DNA of 64,000 nt, taken from Stachybotrys elegans. Its lineage: Eukaryota; Ascomycota; Sordariomycetes; Hypocreales; Stachybotryaceae. Each line of letters begins with the position of its first letter. Within the stretch, counting starts at the first letter, position 1. The notes beneath the pieces were generated by a model. It had not been told where the DNA came from and ran no database searches. It saw nothing but the letters and a program-made list of their open reading frames with translations. The stretch lies in NCBI GenBank assembly GCA_020746835.1, contig JAGPNK010000017.1, positions 434,001 to 498,000 of the forward strand, given 5' to 3'. Positions 33,451 to 45,399 of the stretch are shown here, piece after piece. The position numbers were made by a program, and so were the translations under genes.

Positions 33451-33466
33451 CACCCCCCCCCCCCCC
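33451..33466. repeat. Poly-C tract
   Basis: An uninterrupted run of about 15 C residues, a likely site of length variation or sequencing error. Confidence 0.85.
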
Positions 33467-34274
33467 TTCCCTCCATCGCCCACTGCCGGAGCGTGGGTCT
33501 AGGACGAGATGTAAGCATAGCATGGCACATGTGTGTTGTTCTCTCGAGTGACTGGCTAAGCCTAGCCCTGCGGCGGCAACTCGTCCAGATCAACACACGC
33601 CCTCCACCACCATCACCACCACGACGCACGACGCACGCCATGGGGGGCATGGAAGATGAACGACGTCCTTGCCGAAGCAGACCGGCCGCCACCTCGCCCC
33701 CTTTGGGCGGCGACGTTGCTTCCGTCGTAGCAACCTTCCCATAGACGGAAACCGACGAGGCTCATCACGATACCACGGCAGCAGGAGACTGACCTATGAG
33801 GTAGGTGACGAGGATTGTCGAGCATCCTCACCCGGCGTCGGCTGCTTGGACGGTCCCCGCACGTAGCCGAGCGGGATGGGCCACGGCACGACATCGTTGC
33901 GGCAATGTGACTGTGCGATGGCGAATCGAGCTTCGATGGCGATGAAAGAGACCGCCGAGTGCGAGATAGGAAAGATGGACGGGACGAAGGAGGCTGCCAG
34001 GTCCGGACGAGACAAGTATAAATTGGAGTCTGTAGAACCCTCATGGTGACGACGAGAGTCGTTTTGTTCCGTCTCCTGTCTGCTGCTATATCAAGGAGCT
34101 GCTCTTCAAGTCTACGCTGCTTGTAGGAAACCATATAAGTCCTTGCTTGGCGACGGCACTGGCCTTGCACCTCAACTTCATCTTGAGACACTTTGTTGTT
34201 GATGCCCTCTTCATCTTATTATTCATAGCCCTCTGCACTCACTTATACATACCCTCCCCTTTGGTGTAAGTCAA

Positions 34275-34310
34275 AGAGTATACCATCAGTCGATAGAGTA
34301 TACACCATCA
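34275..34310 (+). repeat. AGAGTATA(CA)CCATCA direct repeat before the start codon
   Basis: AGAGTATACCATCA and AGAGTATACACCATCA follow each other 20-55 bases before the ATG at 34330, in the presumed 5' leader. Confidence 0.8.
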
Positions 34311-34329
34311 CCAACACCCTCTATACACA

Positions 34330-37300
34330 ATGGCAGTCCTCACTCAGGCAAGTGTGGTGCCCCCAAGCTACATGTTCGGTCCCAAGGGTACCCCCCTCTT
34401 CCGGACGGCGACCGAGGCCTTCTTCCACCATGCGGCAGCAAGCCCAGACACACTTGCCGCGGTGGACCTCAAGTCACCCGAGTCTCCCAAGACCATCACC
34501 TACGGTGAGCTGTGTGCGCGCGTGGCCGTGTGCGGCCAGAGGCTACGTCAGCTGGGCGTGCTGCCCGGCATGCGCGTGCCCGTCGTTGTGAAGCGAGGGA
34601 TCGACATGCTCGTGGGCATCCTGTCGGTGCTGTCGTGCGGCGCGCAGTACGTGCCCCTCGACGGCGGTGTCGTGCCCGACTCGACGCTCCGGTTCGTCGT
34701 CGAACAGACGTCGGGATCCCGGGGCGTGGTCGTAGCCATGAAGGCCACCAAGCACCGCCTGCAGGAGTGGGAATCGCTCCAGGTCATCGAGATTGATGCG
34801 ATAGACTCCACCGAGGCCCAGGCTGCATCCGTGGTACCTGTTGATTTGGCTGAGCCGAACCATGGCTGCTACATTATCTACACGTCTGGTACGTCGATAT
34901 CTGCCGCGCCAAACTCCCTGATATCTCGGTCAAGCTGACAGGTCATCTGATAGGAACAACCGGCACGCCCAAGGGTGTCGACGTCACACACGCCAATGTC
35001 GTCAACCTGGTTCTTCAGTCTCCCGGAAATCTGGGAATCACGACTGGATCCCGTGTTGGCCAGGTACTCAACATTAGTTTTGACATGGGTAAGCGACACA
35101 TAGCCCCGGTGAACAAACACACACCCCCTTTCCCCTCCCCTCCCCTCCCCCCCCCTCTCTTTTCCCTTCTTTGGTGATTGAAAAGCTGACACTCGGGTTG
35201 TTCTCAGCGGCATGGGAAATGCTAGGCTGTCTTTGCAATGGCGGCACTCTTGTCCTCCGTGGCTCGGATTGGGAGGCGGCACTCAAGGAGGTAAGGCGAC
35301 GTCTTGGCACCGAACACAAGCTCATGCCCTGCCCATCTACCTCCCCTAATTAACCCAGGAGGGAGGGAGGGGAGGGGGGTGGATCAGCAGGGCAGGGATG
35401 TTCGTTTCCAGCGGAGAGTTTGCTGACAAGCGAGACAGATTGATGTCCTGATCTGCACGCCAAGCATCCTGGCAAAGTACCAACCCAAGGACTTTCCCAA
35501 GATCAAGGTTGTGGCTACGGCTGGCGAGCCCAGCGCCCAGAAGCTTGCCGATGCCTGGGCCACGGACAAGACGTACTACAACTGCTGCGGGCCGACGGAG
35601 ACGACCATTGTGAACACGATGCACGACCATGTTCCCGGGCAGCCCCTGTCCATCGGAAAGCCCACGCCCAACAACAATGTCTACATCCTGGACGAGGACA
35701 TGCGCGCCGTGGCTCCTGGCGAGCCCGGCGTCATGTGGGCGGGAGGTCTTGGTGTTACTCGTGGCTACATTGGTCTTCCCGAGAAGACGGCCGAGAAGTA
35801 CAAGCCCGACACCTTTGTTGGTAATGGGTAAGTTTGATTTTTTTTCCATTGAAAGGGATAATGGGCAAATTATCTTTGAAATTGCCGTCCTTTGCTGACC
35901 CGGATTCCAGCTCCTTCATGTACAACACGGGCGATTTGGGCCGCTGGAACTCCGACGGCTCCATTGACATCCTCGGCCGCTGTGACGATCAGGTAAAGAT
36001 CAAGGTGAGAAAATAATCAAACAAATTCAACCCGTATTAAATAAATCATACTAACATTGAAAAAACAGGGCTTCCGGGTTGAGCTCGATGGCGTCACCTC
36101 CTCCCTCAGGGCCTGCGCTGGCGTCGCCACGGCCGCCGTCCTCCTCCACCAGGGCGAGATTCACGCCTTCGTCGCGCCCGCAACCTGCGACGTTGCCGCC
36201 ATCAAGACGCACATGAAGCTCTGCCAGCCCTACTACGCCGTGCCCAGCCACTTCCACCTCATGGACTCGCTGCCGCTGACCGCCAACGGCAAGACGGACA
36301 AGAAGACGCTGCGGACCACGATCCGCCGCGCCTCCGACACTGCCTCGGAGACGACCGACACGGACCTCAAGTCGGCCGTCTCGTCTGCTGTTACGCAGCA
36401 CTCTACCTCGTCGTCCTCGAGTCTTGCTGTTTCCGAGGAGAAGGTCGAGGCTCAGCGCAAGGCCATCGACCTCGAGGCTGCGCTGCCCGAGAAGGATCTC
36501 GTCAAGTACAAGCGGAACATCCGCCATCGCGTCCTCATCGTCTACCGCCGCCTCTTCTCCCTGGTTGCTCTCATCAACATTGGTGCCGCTTTGGCTGTCA
36601 TCTTCTCGGGCTTCCCCCGCGTCTGGGTTGGTAACATTACGGCCATCAACCTCGTCGTTGCCGTTCTCCTCCGCCAGGAACTCGTCATCAACGCCTTCTA
36701 CTGGCTTACTTGCAGCGTCCCGACTTCATGGCCTCTCTTCATTCGCAAGCATTGCGCTCGCATCTTCCATCTCGGCGGCGTGCACTCGGGCGCTGCTGTG
36801 TCTTCCGCGCTCTGGCTTTTGGCAAACAACATTGGCGACGTCACTTGTATGGTAACCGACACCTGCTCCGGCGGCTGGGGCAGCCAGTCGATTCCTGCCC
36901 GCGTTGTTTCCTGGGTCATTGCTGCCGGTTTCGTCGTCATGCTCAGCATTGCCTACCCGACTGTCCGCAAGGCTCGCCATGACCTCTTTGAGAAGACGCA
37001 CAGGTTCCTCGGCTGGACTATGCTGGGCCTCTTCTGGGTTCAAACTGTTCTGACTGCCAACGACACCAAGGGCGAAATGACTCTCGGCCAAGCTTGCCTT
37101 CGCTCGCCGCCCCTGTGGCTCCTTGTTGTGGCAACTTGCAGCATCATCTTCCCCTGGCTCTTCCTCCGCAAGGTCAAGGTTGATTCCGAAGTTCTTTCCA
37201 ACCACGCCATTCGACTGCACTTCAACTACACGGTCCCTGTCAATGGCTCCTTCACGCGCATCTCTCGCAGCCCTCTTCTGGAGTGGCACTCTTTCGCTAC

Positions 37301-37802
37301 CGTCCCCGCACCAACCGCAGTCAACGGCAGAGAGAAGGGCTATTCCCTGGTTGTATCCAACGCTGGCGACTGGACAAGGGAGACTATCAAGAACCCACCC
37401 ACCGAGCTTTGGGTACGCGGTCTTCCCACCTGCGGTGTCATGCGAATCGCTACTCTGTTCAGGCGAGTTGTCGTTGTTGCAACTGGATCTGGAATTGGCC
37501 CTGTCCTTGGCCATATCCAGGATCACAACATTCCCACCCAGCTGATCTGGTCCACCCCCAACCCCCAACAGACCTTTGGCGAGGATCTGTGCAATACTAT
37601 CCGCCAGAAGATCCCCGATGCTATCATTTGGGACACCAAGCAACTCGGCCGTCCTGATCTGGCCAAGATGAGCTACAATCTGGCCAAGGGCTTCGATGCC
37701 GAGGCTGTCATCATCATTGCTAACGAGAAGATCACCAAGAAGGTGGTGTACGGACTCGAGACGCGAGGTGTCCCCGCCTACGGTGCTATCTGGGACAGTT
37801 GA
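34330..37802 (+). CDS. Adenylation domain-membrane-reductase fusion (NRPS-like)
   Basis: Six exons (34330-34888, 34954-35088, 35208-35290, 35439-35827, 35911-36004, 36069-37802) encode 997 residues. Residues 20-500 are an AMP-binding domain: A3 YTSGTTGTPKG (183-193), A5 NCCGPTETT (307-315), A7 YNTGDLG (393-399), A8 LGRCDDQVKIKGFR, and A10 LTANGK with Lys495. No carrier domain (no DSL serine motif) follows. A Ser/Thr-rich linker (505-545) leads to about six hydrophobic helices (575-785) with His654, His659 and His731 that could hold heme. The tail has a ferric-reductase-like layout: EWHSFAT where FAD enzymes have HPFT, and VVVVATGSGIGP where NAD(P)H binds. Similar fusions were noted, as far as I recall, in surveys of fungal NRPS-like genes; the reaction is unknown to me. 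Confidence 0.88.
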
Positions 37803-38677
37803 ACGTCCAAATTCGTCGTAGGAATCGCTGGAGCGTCGAGGGCTGTTGCAGGAGGTTATGGAGGACTACTTCACTCATTAACGATATTTCCATTGGGCTA
37901 TTTGGAGCGTTAGGAAAAGGGTTTGGACTATTTTCAACATTATTCATTTCGGAGGATCCCATGTTTGGTTTGGTTTTTTCTTCCCTTTGTCTCAATAAAT
38001 TCAGTTCATTTCACCCTTCCTGTGGAAGCGAGAGTGCAGCTACACATCGTGAAAGTCTCGCCTCCTTGATATTCTATGAATGCATCACGGAATCACAGGT
38101 AAGATAGACCAGACGATATTTGTACAAAATTGTTAAATTGACGATAAACAGGTAGACCTCCCTCTGCCCTTATCTGGATGGGTCAACATCTCACAACAGC
38201 CACTCATCTTTTCTTCCGCCCACACCTTAGCCGCCTGGAGCCGATCCTGCGGGCCGATGCTATTCATAGCACCAATCGAGCGGAAGAAGGGCGATGGAAG
38301 TGTGTCTCGTATTCGGATTTGTCTCACCTGGCCTTGGCGGGACAGCCACTGCATGGCAGTGCCGTCGCCATTGGTGAGTTTGCTGAACAAGACCCAAGGT
38401 GCCCCTTGGAACTTCAAGCTGGCCTAGAGTCTCCTAATACCATGGTATGCGGGCAACAATATTAATCCACATACTAATGAACACAATATAGTCTCGTATA
38501 TGGCATATTAACTAAATTTGTTACATACTCTATCTTGAACTCCCACCTCAAGGCATCCGGGGATGCGCTGCTAGCAAGACACTCAATACCCAAGGAAGAA
38601 GAAACTCCAAATAGAAAGAAAGAAATAAAAACTGGAGGATAGTAACTATGCAGCTCACTCAAAATCAAGCCTACCCG
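37803..38677. other. Intergenic, convergent gene ends
   Basis: This 875-base stretch lies between two converging genes. No additional gene or obvious structure is seen. Confidence 0.6.
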
Positions 38678-39812
38678 CTAGACATTCTTTGTTACGCCAG
38701 GTTTGACGGATTCAAGCTTGGCGTTCAGTTCGTCCCACAGCTTCCTCTGTGTCTTCAACCCCTTTTCGGACTGAACAAATGGGGAAAGTCTGTGCATATG
38801 AAGTTAGGCATTGTCTTCCGTGATCAGCGTCCATGTAGATAAACTCACAGTTCTGATCTGGCTGGCTTACAGTCGGCCAGATACTTACCATCCGTGTCAT
38901 GGTGGCCTTCAGCCGCGTGGACGAGAGTACGACCTCCTTCCTCTGCCGTTCTCATGGCAAGTTTTTGAATCAGCCTGGATTGGAGCCTGAAAGCCAGGGT
39001 GTAGTTTTCATCCCTCATGATGTCCGTATATACGCCTCCAGGGTTGATGAGGGAGGTGATGATGCGCCCGCGGGTAGGCTGTGTGAGATTGCGATAGAGC
39101 TCTCGAAACAGCAGGAGGCCAATCAGCTTCGAGGTAGCATACCTGCACCGAGGGTCAGCGCTTGCCTAGCTCATGGGAAACTACAGATAACTCACCTCTC
39201 GTGATTCTCCATTCTGGCGACATCCTTCTTATTCAACTGCTCAAAGATATTGGGCGCGTCCTGCTCGGGGAAGTCGGTAGTCCAATGCATCCATGATCCA
39301 GTAAAGGTCAAGATAACCTCGGCGTCAAATTCCTCGGCCGTTTTGCGCAGCTTGGGCAGGAGGAGAAAGGCAAGGAGCATGGTGCTGAACACATTGACCT
39401 TGATGGTTCTCTCATCGTCGCCAGCATACTCAAAGTTCTGGGTCATCATGCCAGCATTTTCAATCACGACATCGAGCCGGGCCAGCTCTGCATCAGCGCG
39501 AGCGGCAAACCTCTCGACGGAACCGTAATCAGAGAGATCGAGCTCCCACACTTCGACGACATCCTTGCTGACGCCCGTCGTCTTGACAATCGACTCGGCG
39601 GCGGCTTTGCCTTTGTCAAGGTTTCTGACGGCGAGGATGACCTTGGCGGCGCCGAGACGGGCAATGTGGCGCGCGCCCTCTAGGCCCATGCCAGTGTTAG
39701 AACCTGTGACGATCACCGTCTTGCCCGCAAAGGACTTCGTAGGGACGGGCAGCTTGACCAAGAGCTGCGAGCGGAGAAAGTCCTTGGCACTGAGTGGAAC
39801 TGTGGGAGCCAT
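38678..39812 (-). CDS. Short-chain dehydrogenase/reductase
   Basis: Three exons (39812-39196, 39142-38849, 38789-38678) encode 340 residues. The nucleotide site TGSNTGMG is at 36-43, and the NAG motif is in VIENAGMM. The YxxxK pair is Tyr207/Lys211 (YATSK), rebuilt across the first intron. A splice at 38790-38848 restores the usual end SPFVQSEKGLKTQRKLW (in parts). The long N-terminus and the PTKSFAGKTVIVTG opening resemble the retinol-dehydrogenase-like SDRs found in fungal metabolite clusters. It should oxidise or reduce a hydroxyl/ketone with NAD(P)(H). A bZIP regulator starts 582 bases away on the other strand. Confidence 0.9.
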
Positions 39813-40394
39813 CTTGTGAGGCGAGGAGTGACGACAAAGTCTCTTAGTCAAGGGAAGAAAATGAAAGATACCAGCGTACTGTATCGAAGAGTGTCTGCTT
39901 TCAGCTGAAGATGTTGCAATACTACAGAGTGGACATGGCGTTCTTGTCCTTATATGCCCCGGCAGTGCGGACTCGGCTTAATCCCAAATCCGCTGCGGCC
40001 GACAAGCGGATTTTCTGTTCGTGAAAGGGGCTTTCATGGTGGCATTATGTGCTTCTTGACTGTAAAGATACGAGAGGCTGACCTTGTTGTTTCAGCTGGC
40101 GGCGGCTTGATCAAGAATCCATGCAACCATCACCAAACTCCGGTAATAAAGCACCCCACCCATTCGACGGATGCGGTTTAGCGAGTGTAAGCAGTCGGCA
40201 TGAAGGCTCATGGTTATCAACTCGTGGATCATGCTGCAGCTGACGGACGCTTTCTGATTGGGCGGGCAGTGTAAGCAAAGGGGCTGGATGGTTATATTGT
40301 CTCGATATGTTGTGCTGGCCACGCGGCTGCATCAGCCTCCTTCTCCCTCCTTACCACTCCAGATATCACCCGACGCAGAGTCAATCGAGGAAAG
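39813..40394. other. Shared SDR/bZIP divergent promoter
   Basis: The 582 bases between two divergent start codons hold both promoters. I see no gene within. Confidence 0.6.
39949..39956 (-). promoter_or_regulatory. TATA-like element upstream of the SDR
   Basis: On the minus strand the sequence reads CATATAAG about 137 bases before the SDR ATG. Confidence 0.45.
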
Positions 40395-41545
40395 ATGCCT
40401 CAGCTGCAAGATGTAAGCTCCCTGCATGATGGCACAAAGGGGGGGGAAACGCAGCGCAGCACTGACCTGACGACCCGCTCACCTAGATTCGGCACCCGAC
40501 AGAGGACTGGACGGGCTTGAAGGATGCTCAGGCCCGGCGGAAACTGCAGAACCGCCTCAATGTCCGGGCACACCGTGAGTGGTTGCCTGTGCCTTGCCCA
40601 TCGTCCAGGATGAAGCCCCCGCCGAGGCAATGCTGTCGATGACATGTGTTATGTTGGTGTGGCTAACCGCACGATATAGGCAGAAGAAATGCCCAGCTGG
40701 CGCGGAAAACCTCACTCGCCAAAACCTCCAGCAGCATTCCGGTCTTGTGTAATAGTCCCGTAGAAATATGTCCCTCCTCCTCCTCCACCACCGACGGCGG
40801 GAGGGCCCGGGTGAGCGATGAAGATAGCTTCCTCCACAGTGGCTCGAGCGGATTCGACTCAACCACATACGGAGAGTCCAGCGCTATCGTCTCCGCCAGG
40901 CCGCAGGCCTCCTTGGTGTTCCCGCTTTCAAGCGACCATCTCATCACAATTGTGCAGTACAACGTCATCCGCGCGTCAACGACCAATGCCCTCATCCTGT
41001 CCATTTTCCACCTGTTCCCGCTCGTCGACTGCGGACTGGACTTTACCAACCTCTCGCTCTTCCCTACAAATATGCTGTGGGTGTCGCCGGGCCTACCCGC
41101 ATCGAGTCAGTCGGCAAACATCCCGGAGCCACTCCGCCCGACGGCCCTTCAGGTTTCTACCCCTCACGAGCTCTGGATTGACCTTATTCCTGATCCTACG
41201 TTTCGCGACAATGTCCTGGCAGCGGTCCGGGACGACCTGATGGATCCCTTTGACTTTCAGGCTGACCTGGCTGGCCACATTTGCAGGGACAAGTATACGG
41301 AGCACAAGAAGAGGACCCGTACCAGGCTGTGCTGGGGTGGCGGCGACCCCCAGGAAGGAGATGTGATGCGTAGGCTCGATGAGCCGGGAATTGTTGTATG
41401 GAATGACCCCTGGTGCCCTCAAGGGTACGAGGTCACGGAAGCCTTTCTCAACAAGTGGGCGTTTCTCCTTCGAGGGTGCTGGGATCTCATGGCAGCGACC
41501 AATCGATGGAGGGCTCTCCGAGGAGAGGATCCGCTGCTGTTGTAA
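40395..41545 (+). CDS. bZIP transcription factor with DUF3425 domain
   Basis: Three exons (40395-40412, 40487-40574, 40680-41545) encode 323 residues. The first exon is only 18 nt (MPQLQD). Residues 7-45 contain TEDWTGLKDAQARRKLQNRLNVRAHRRR (in parts), the basic region characteristic of the fungal bZIP-DUF3425 family, with a short or absent classical leucine zipper. The DUF3425 part follows from about residue 110: HLITIVQYNVIRA, FHLFPLVDC, PHELWIDLIPDP and FRDNVLA. The C-terminus VWNDPWCPQGYEVTEAFLNKW is the family's usual end. It should be a nuclear DNA-binding regulator; targets are unknown, but the divergently transcribed SDR is a natural candidate. Confidence 0.92.
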
Positions 41546-43795
41546 ATGATGAGGTCGGTCGTAAGAGGGATGTGCCTACTTCGCCCCGTGGCGGTCAAAT
41601 ACGCATGTATGCAGTTTGGCGATGACAGTTGTTTTGATAGCTTTAATTCAATTTATCTCCTTCTCGTTGAATAAAGTCACATCGGGGGATTCTTGGTTGT
41701 GTGCTTTGGAACGGCAATACTTTCGTGGCCGAAAGCCTACCGGATGTAATGATCTTCTCCTGGCAGTCCCTGACCCAGCGCTTCTGTTACTAGACAGAGT
41801 GCAATAGAATAGTTGTGCATTTTTTATTTATATGAGCCATGTAACCCCAAAACGCGGTGTGATGAGAAAGTAGAGTTTTAGAGGAGAAGCCGAGTTGTAC
41901 GATATCCTTACGTACTTGTGGCATAAAGGGGAGTATTTAGCAGAAGCAGCTGCTGTTCGACTCAATGACCGAGTTTACAAGCCATCGCAGTTAAATTTAA
42001 AAGGTACTATGAGCTGTGATAGCCCTTGATAATGCGGCGATGAGCAGAATGTAAGAAAGGAGCGACTGCTACGACTCCCGACTCGTCGTCTGGGCTGAGT
42101 TATACCTGCGTTGTTCGTACAGATTCAGACTCTCTATTGTGTGGAGACAGCTATGAGTCAAATAAGCGTGTCGGCCAGAATACCGATCTCTCTGCCTCTT
42201 GTAGCGCATTGTGCTCCTCTGTGCCGACCTACCACGCTGAGGCCAACAAGGTCGGGAGCCTACACAAGCTTCCGGTGGATGGGGCGTTTCTTGGCGGCTC
42301 TGGGCTTTTAACCCGCGGGCTGGAGAGCCTAAGAAATATGGTAAAGGCTACTATAACGGCCCAAAGAATGGTGCAGAGCACGTACCCTCAGCTAACTACT
42401 TTATTGAGACCCGAGCCAGTCCTCAATCTTCGGGCCGGTGATCGGACACGAGTGAGATGTAATACCCAGAGCTGCGTGGCGTTGTTAGCAACGAGAAACG
42501 TCGAGAAATCCCGACTCTAGGCATGACTTGTGAATGCGCTCCGATGGTAGCGAGTCTGTCTTGTCAAAAGTCCTCCCACCTTTACTCATCCCTATTCGGG
42601 GAACAGACGGAGTCTGACAAGGCGTTCGTGGCTTGCCGAGAAAGGCCCGAGAAGGTGCAGTAGAAGGAAACGTTTACTTGGCTGAAGATGGGCGAAATCG
42701 TGCAAGGGGGCGCCACGCCGGTCTGTGGCGGGCGCGAGAATGCGGATGTCGGGTCATGTCGCTTGGTTGTCTCTCATCCTCTGCCGATTCTCAAGTCGCT
42801 GCGCCAAGTGCCTGACTCGCGCCTCGCTTAGCCTCGTACGCGCACATGGCAGTATACCAGAAAAACGACGCTGCCTCTTTCCAGGTCCCGTAACCGCTGG
42901 GCTATTGACGATTAGCCACGTTCCTAGGCATGCACCAGGAGCCGGAAATAGCAGATGGGCTGCAGAGTTCGGGATTCCCTCCGCACTTTTCCACTGCCCA
43001 CCATGAGGATCCAGGAGTCGAGAGATGGGATGACAGCTGAAGGGGCAAGCATCACCGTGCTTTTCTTTCTCCATTTAAACTCAGCAGTTGCCGGGGATGG
43101 GGATCGTGGGGGGCCTTTTGCACGGACATGTCAGCTACGATGCAGAAGCCATTGATCTGCATGGGAAAGAAGCCCTGTCCCCTGAATCTAGATCTTCGAT
43201 CTGTGCGTTGATTGGCCCATCATGAGCCCAGTATTCATCTTGCTCCCCGGCAGTGCTAGGGCGGGTCACCTATCAGTGAGTCTCTCGGCCTAGATGAATT
43301 GCAACGTTGTCATTTGCAATCTTGATTCTCACCCCATGTTTCAACATGTCATTCAACGGCTCATGATACGGCTTCTAGCGCGAAGCCGGCCTAGGAGATG
43401 CAACCCTTTGCGTTTAGTCAAGTATTGTGGCTTGCTCAGTCCGCCTCCCTAAGCTACATTCCCCTCTCCTGCCCCTGTATCACCCACTCCCTTAGTTGTG
43501 CTGCCGAGTCAAGCAGGGTGGAGAACTCATGAGATGCATGCCGCAGGGAGTAGGGGACTTTCGAGCACCAGCGCGAGTATCTCATGAATTACCTACATCA
43601 GCTATGGGGCTCGCCATGCTTAGCTTGCCACGTCAAAGCTGAGACCTGTTAGTCTCTGCCGATCGTAGTGCTCCAGAATCGCAATCTGATTCTTAAAGCG
43701 CCCCCCTCCCAGCTGAATGCTAGCGAGCTTCTGCATCCGTACCGCGGCATGGGAACCCCCTTTCTCCCCTTCGACGGTTGCGCGACAGTCTCACG
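41546..43795. other. Gene-poor gap, 2.25 kb
   Basis: Short frames occur but none shows a domain, signal peptide or exon chain. I see no RNA gene. Confidence 0.5.
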
Positions 43796-45090
43796 ATGGC
43801 CTCGGCTGGAGATATCAAGCTGGCTTCCATTGCCTTTGGGTTCACCCTTGGCTTTGGTTTCCTCACAGTCTGGGAAGCCATCAAGCAGACAAGACGCAAC
43901 CGGAGCCCCTTGCGCAGCCCATACATCTACATGATCTGGGGCGAGATTGCTGCCAACATTGCCATTGCCATCATCGGATCCATATTCCTGGACGGTACTA
44001 TAGGACCGACGTACGCCTTCCTTTCCATGCGTGAGATTCAGCTTTCGGGAATCTGACACTTGTCTTAGTATTCCCACACTTTTCTTTATCCTCTTCTTCT
44101 GGGTCCTGGAGGTCCAGTTGCTCATGCAGATTATTGTCAACCGAATCGCCATCATCGCCGAGCACCGAGACGTAATATGGAGACTCAAATGGGGCACGGC
44201 GTTTTTGATGACCTTGATCAACATTGCAGTATTCATAATATGGATTCCAAGCCACACAGTCCCGCCTCTTCACCCAGCGTAAGTAACAGCATCAGACACG
44301 ACAGGTGTCTTCCTCACGGGATATCATGCTAATGTACCATAGGTTTGTCGGAATAAACGGCGTCTGGGATCGTGTATCGAAAGTTCTCATCCTTATCATC
44401 GATGCCTACCTCAATTGGCATTTCCTTAGAACCGTCCAGAAGCGTCTCCTCGAGCAGAGTGGTTTGACCAAATATGCCCCGCTTGTGAGCTTCAACGCGA
44501 AGCTGATGATTGTTTCCATCGCCATGGATGTAAGGACACCAAGCCTTCCACCTTTGGAATTGCTGCTGATTGCTATCTAGGCCATGCTGGTTGGCACCAT
44601 GTTCCTCAAGAACGGAATTGTCTACATCCAGTTCCATCCAGTTGCTTACATGGTCAAGCTCAACATTGAAATGTCCATGGCGAACCTCATTACCCGACTT
44701 GCCAGGAAAGGCCGATCCGACCAGGATTATCCCTCCAATTCCAACCCGAATCATCAGAGCGAAGGAACAAAGATGCAGTCTCAGAGCCATGGGGCGGGGT
44801 GGACTCACGAGCGCGGTGTTCCCTTGTCTCACAGGTCCCAGGTTGTCGCCGGCGGCTCCGAGGATGATCTCCCTGGGCTAGAATCTGGAATCCATAGGAG
44901 AATGGATGTTGACATCACGGTAGAGACCGATCCTGATCCATTCAGGTCCAAGTGGGATAGCGGTCATCCCAGAGGTCCTAAGCGGGTGGATGATGAGCAG
45001 CCCCTAACGGCAGATGCAGGCCATCCCAAGGCTGTCATAGTTATTGAGCACAGGAAACGAGAAGGATCAACAACTAGCGCAGATTCATAG
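43796..45090 (+). CDS. Multi-pass integral membrane protein (fungal 7TM family)
   Basis: Four exons (43796-44010, 44069-44278, 44343-44529, 44581-45090) join to 373 residues. Hydrophobic segments start with LASIAFGFTLGFGFLTVWEAI, then YIYMIWGEIAANIAIAIIGS. Next come TIPTLFFILFFWVLEVQLLM, LKWGTAFLMTLINIAVFIIWI, a helix around VSKVLILIIDAYLNWHFL, and FNAKLMIVSIAMDAMLVGTMF. The segments QLLMQIIVNRI, FVGINGVWDRV and FHPVAYMVKLNIEMSMA are hallmarks of a large, uncharacterised fungal membrane family sometimes likened to rhodopsin-type receptors. The tail of about 140 residues is hydrophilic and rich in charged and Ser residues. It is likely in the plasma membrane. No ligand or partner can be inferred. 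Confidence 0.85.
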
Positions 45091-45399
45091 ACTGGGTTCA
45101 ATTACAATACCCATGCATCTAGGTCCATTATTTCGTAGTTTGCCGTGCCAGTCTTGATTAAGCGATCTCCGTCCCAACGAAGATGTTCAAATACCATCAG
45201 TCTTTCCATCAGCACCTGATAATATCCAACTGATCTGGAAACTTACTAACATAGATAATGGTGTGTCGAATAATAGCTTACTGGTAAATTCAGCCGATGG
45301 TCAGTCCTAAACAGTCTACAGAACTACTGCAACACAAATGCAGTATCATGAGGGAGAATGATATTTTTCTTCTATATTAAACTGCATTCATATGAATTA
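45091..45399. other. Intergenic, convergent gene ends
   Basis: An AT-rich 309-base gap between two converging genes with no visible feature. Confidence 0.6.

Larger units (their letters stand above)
31237..34329. other. Gene-poor gap, 3.1 kb
   Basis: No supported gene. Several frames over 100 codons are low in complexity and open with GTG or other non-ATG codons. A tRNA B-box-like string near 32.63 kb lacks a cloverleaf. The right end is the promoter of the adenylation-domain fusion gene. Confidence 0.5.

Noticed and set aside
33613..34191. 192-codon minus-strand frame before the fusion gene
   Set aside because: Low-complexity Arg/Ser composition, no domain, overlaps the promoter region.
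36726..37643. 305-codon minus-strand frame
   Set aside because: Shadow of the membrane/reductase exon of the fusion gene; no recognisable domain.
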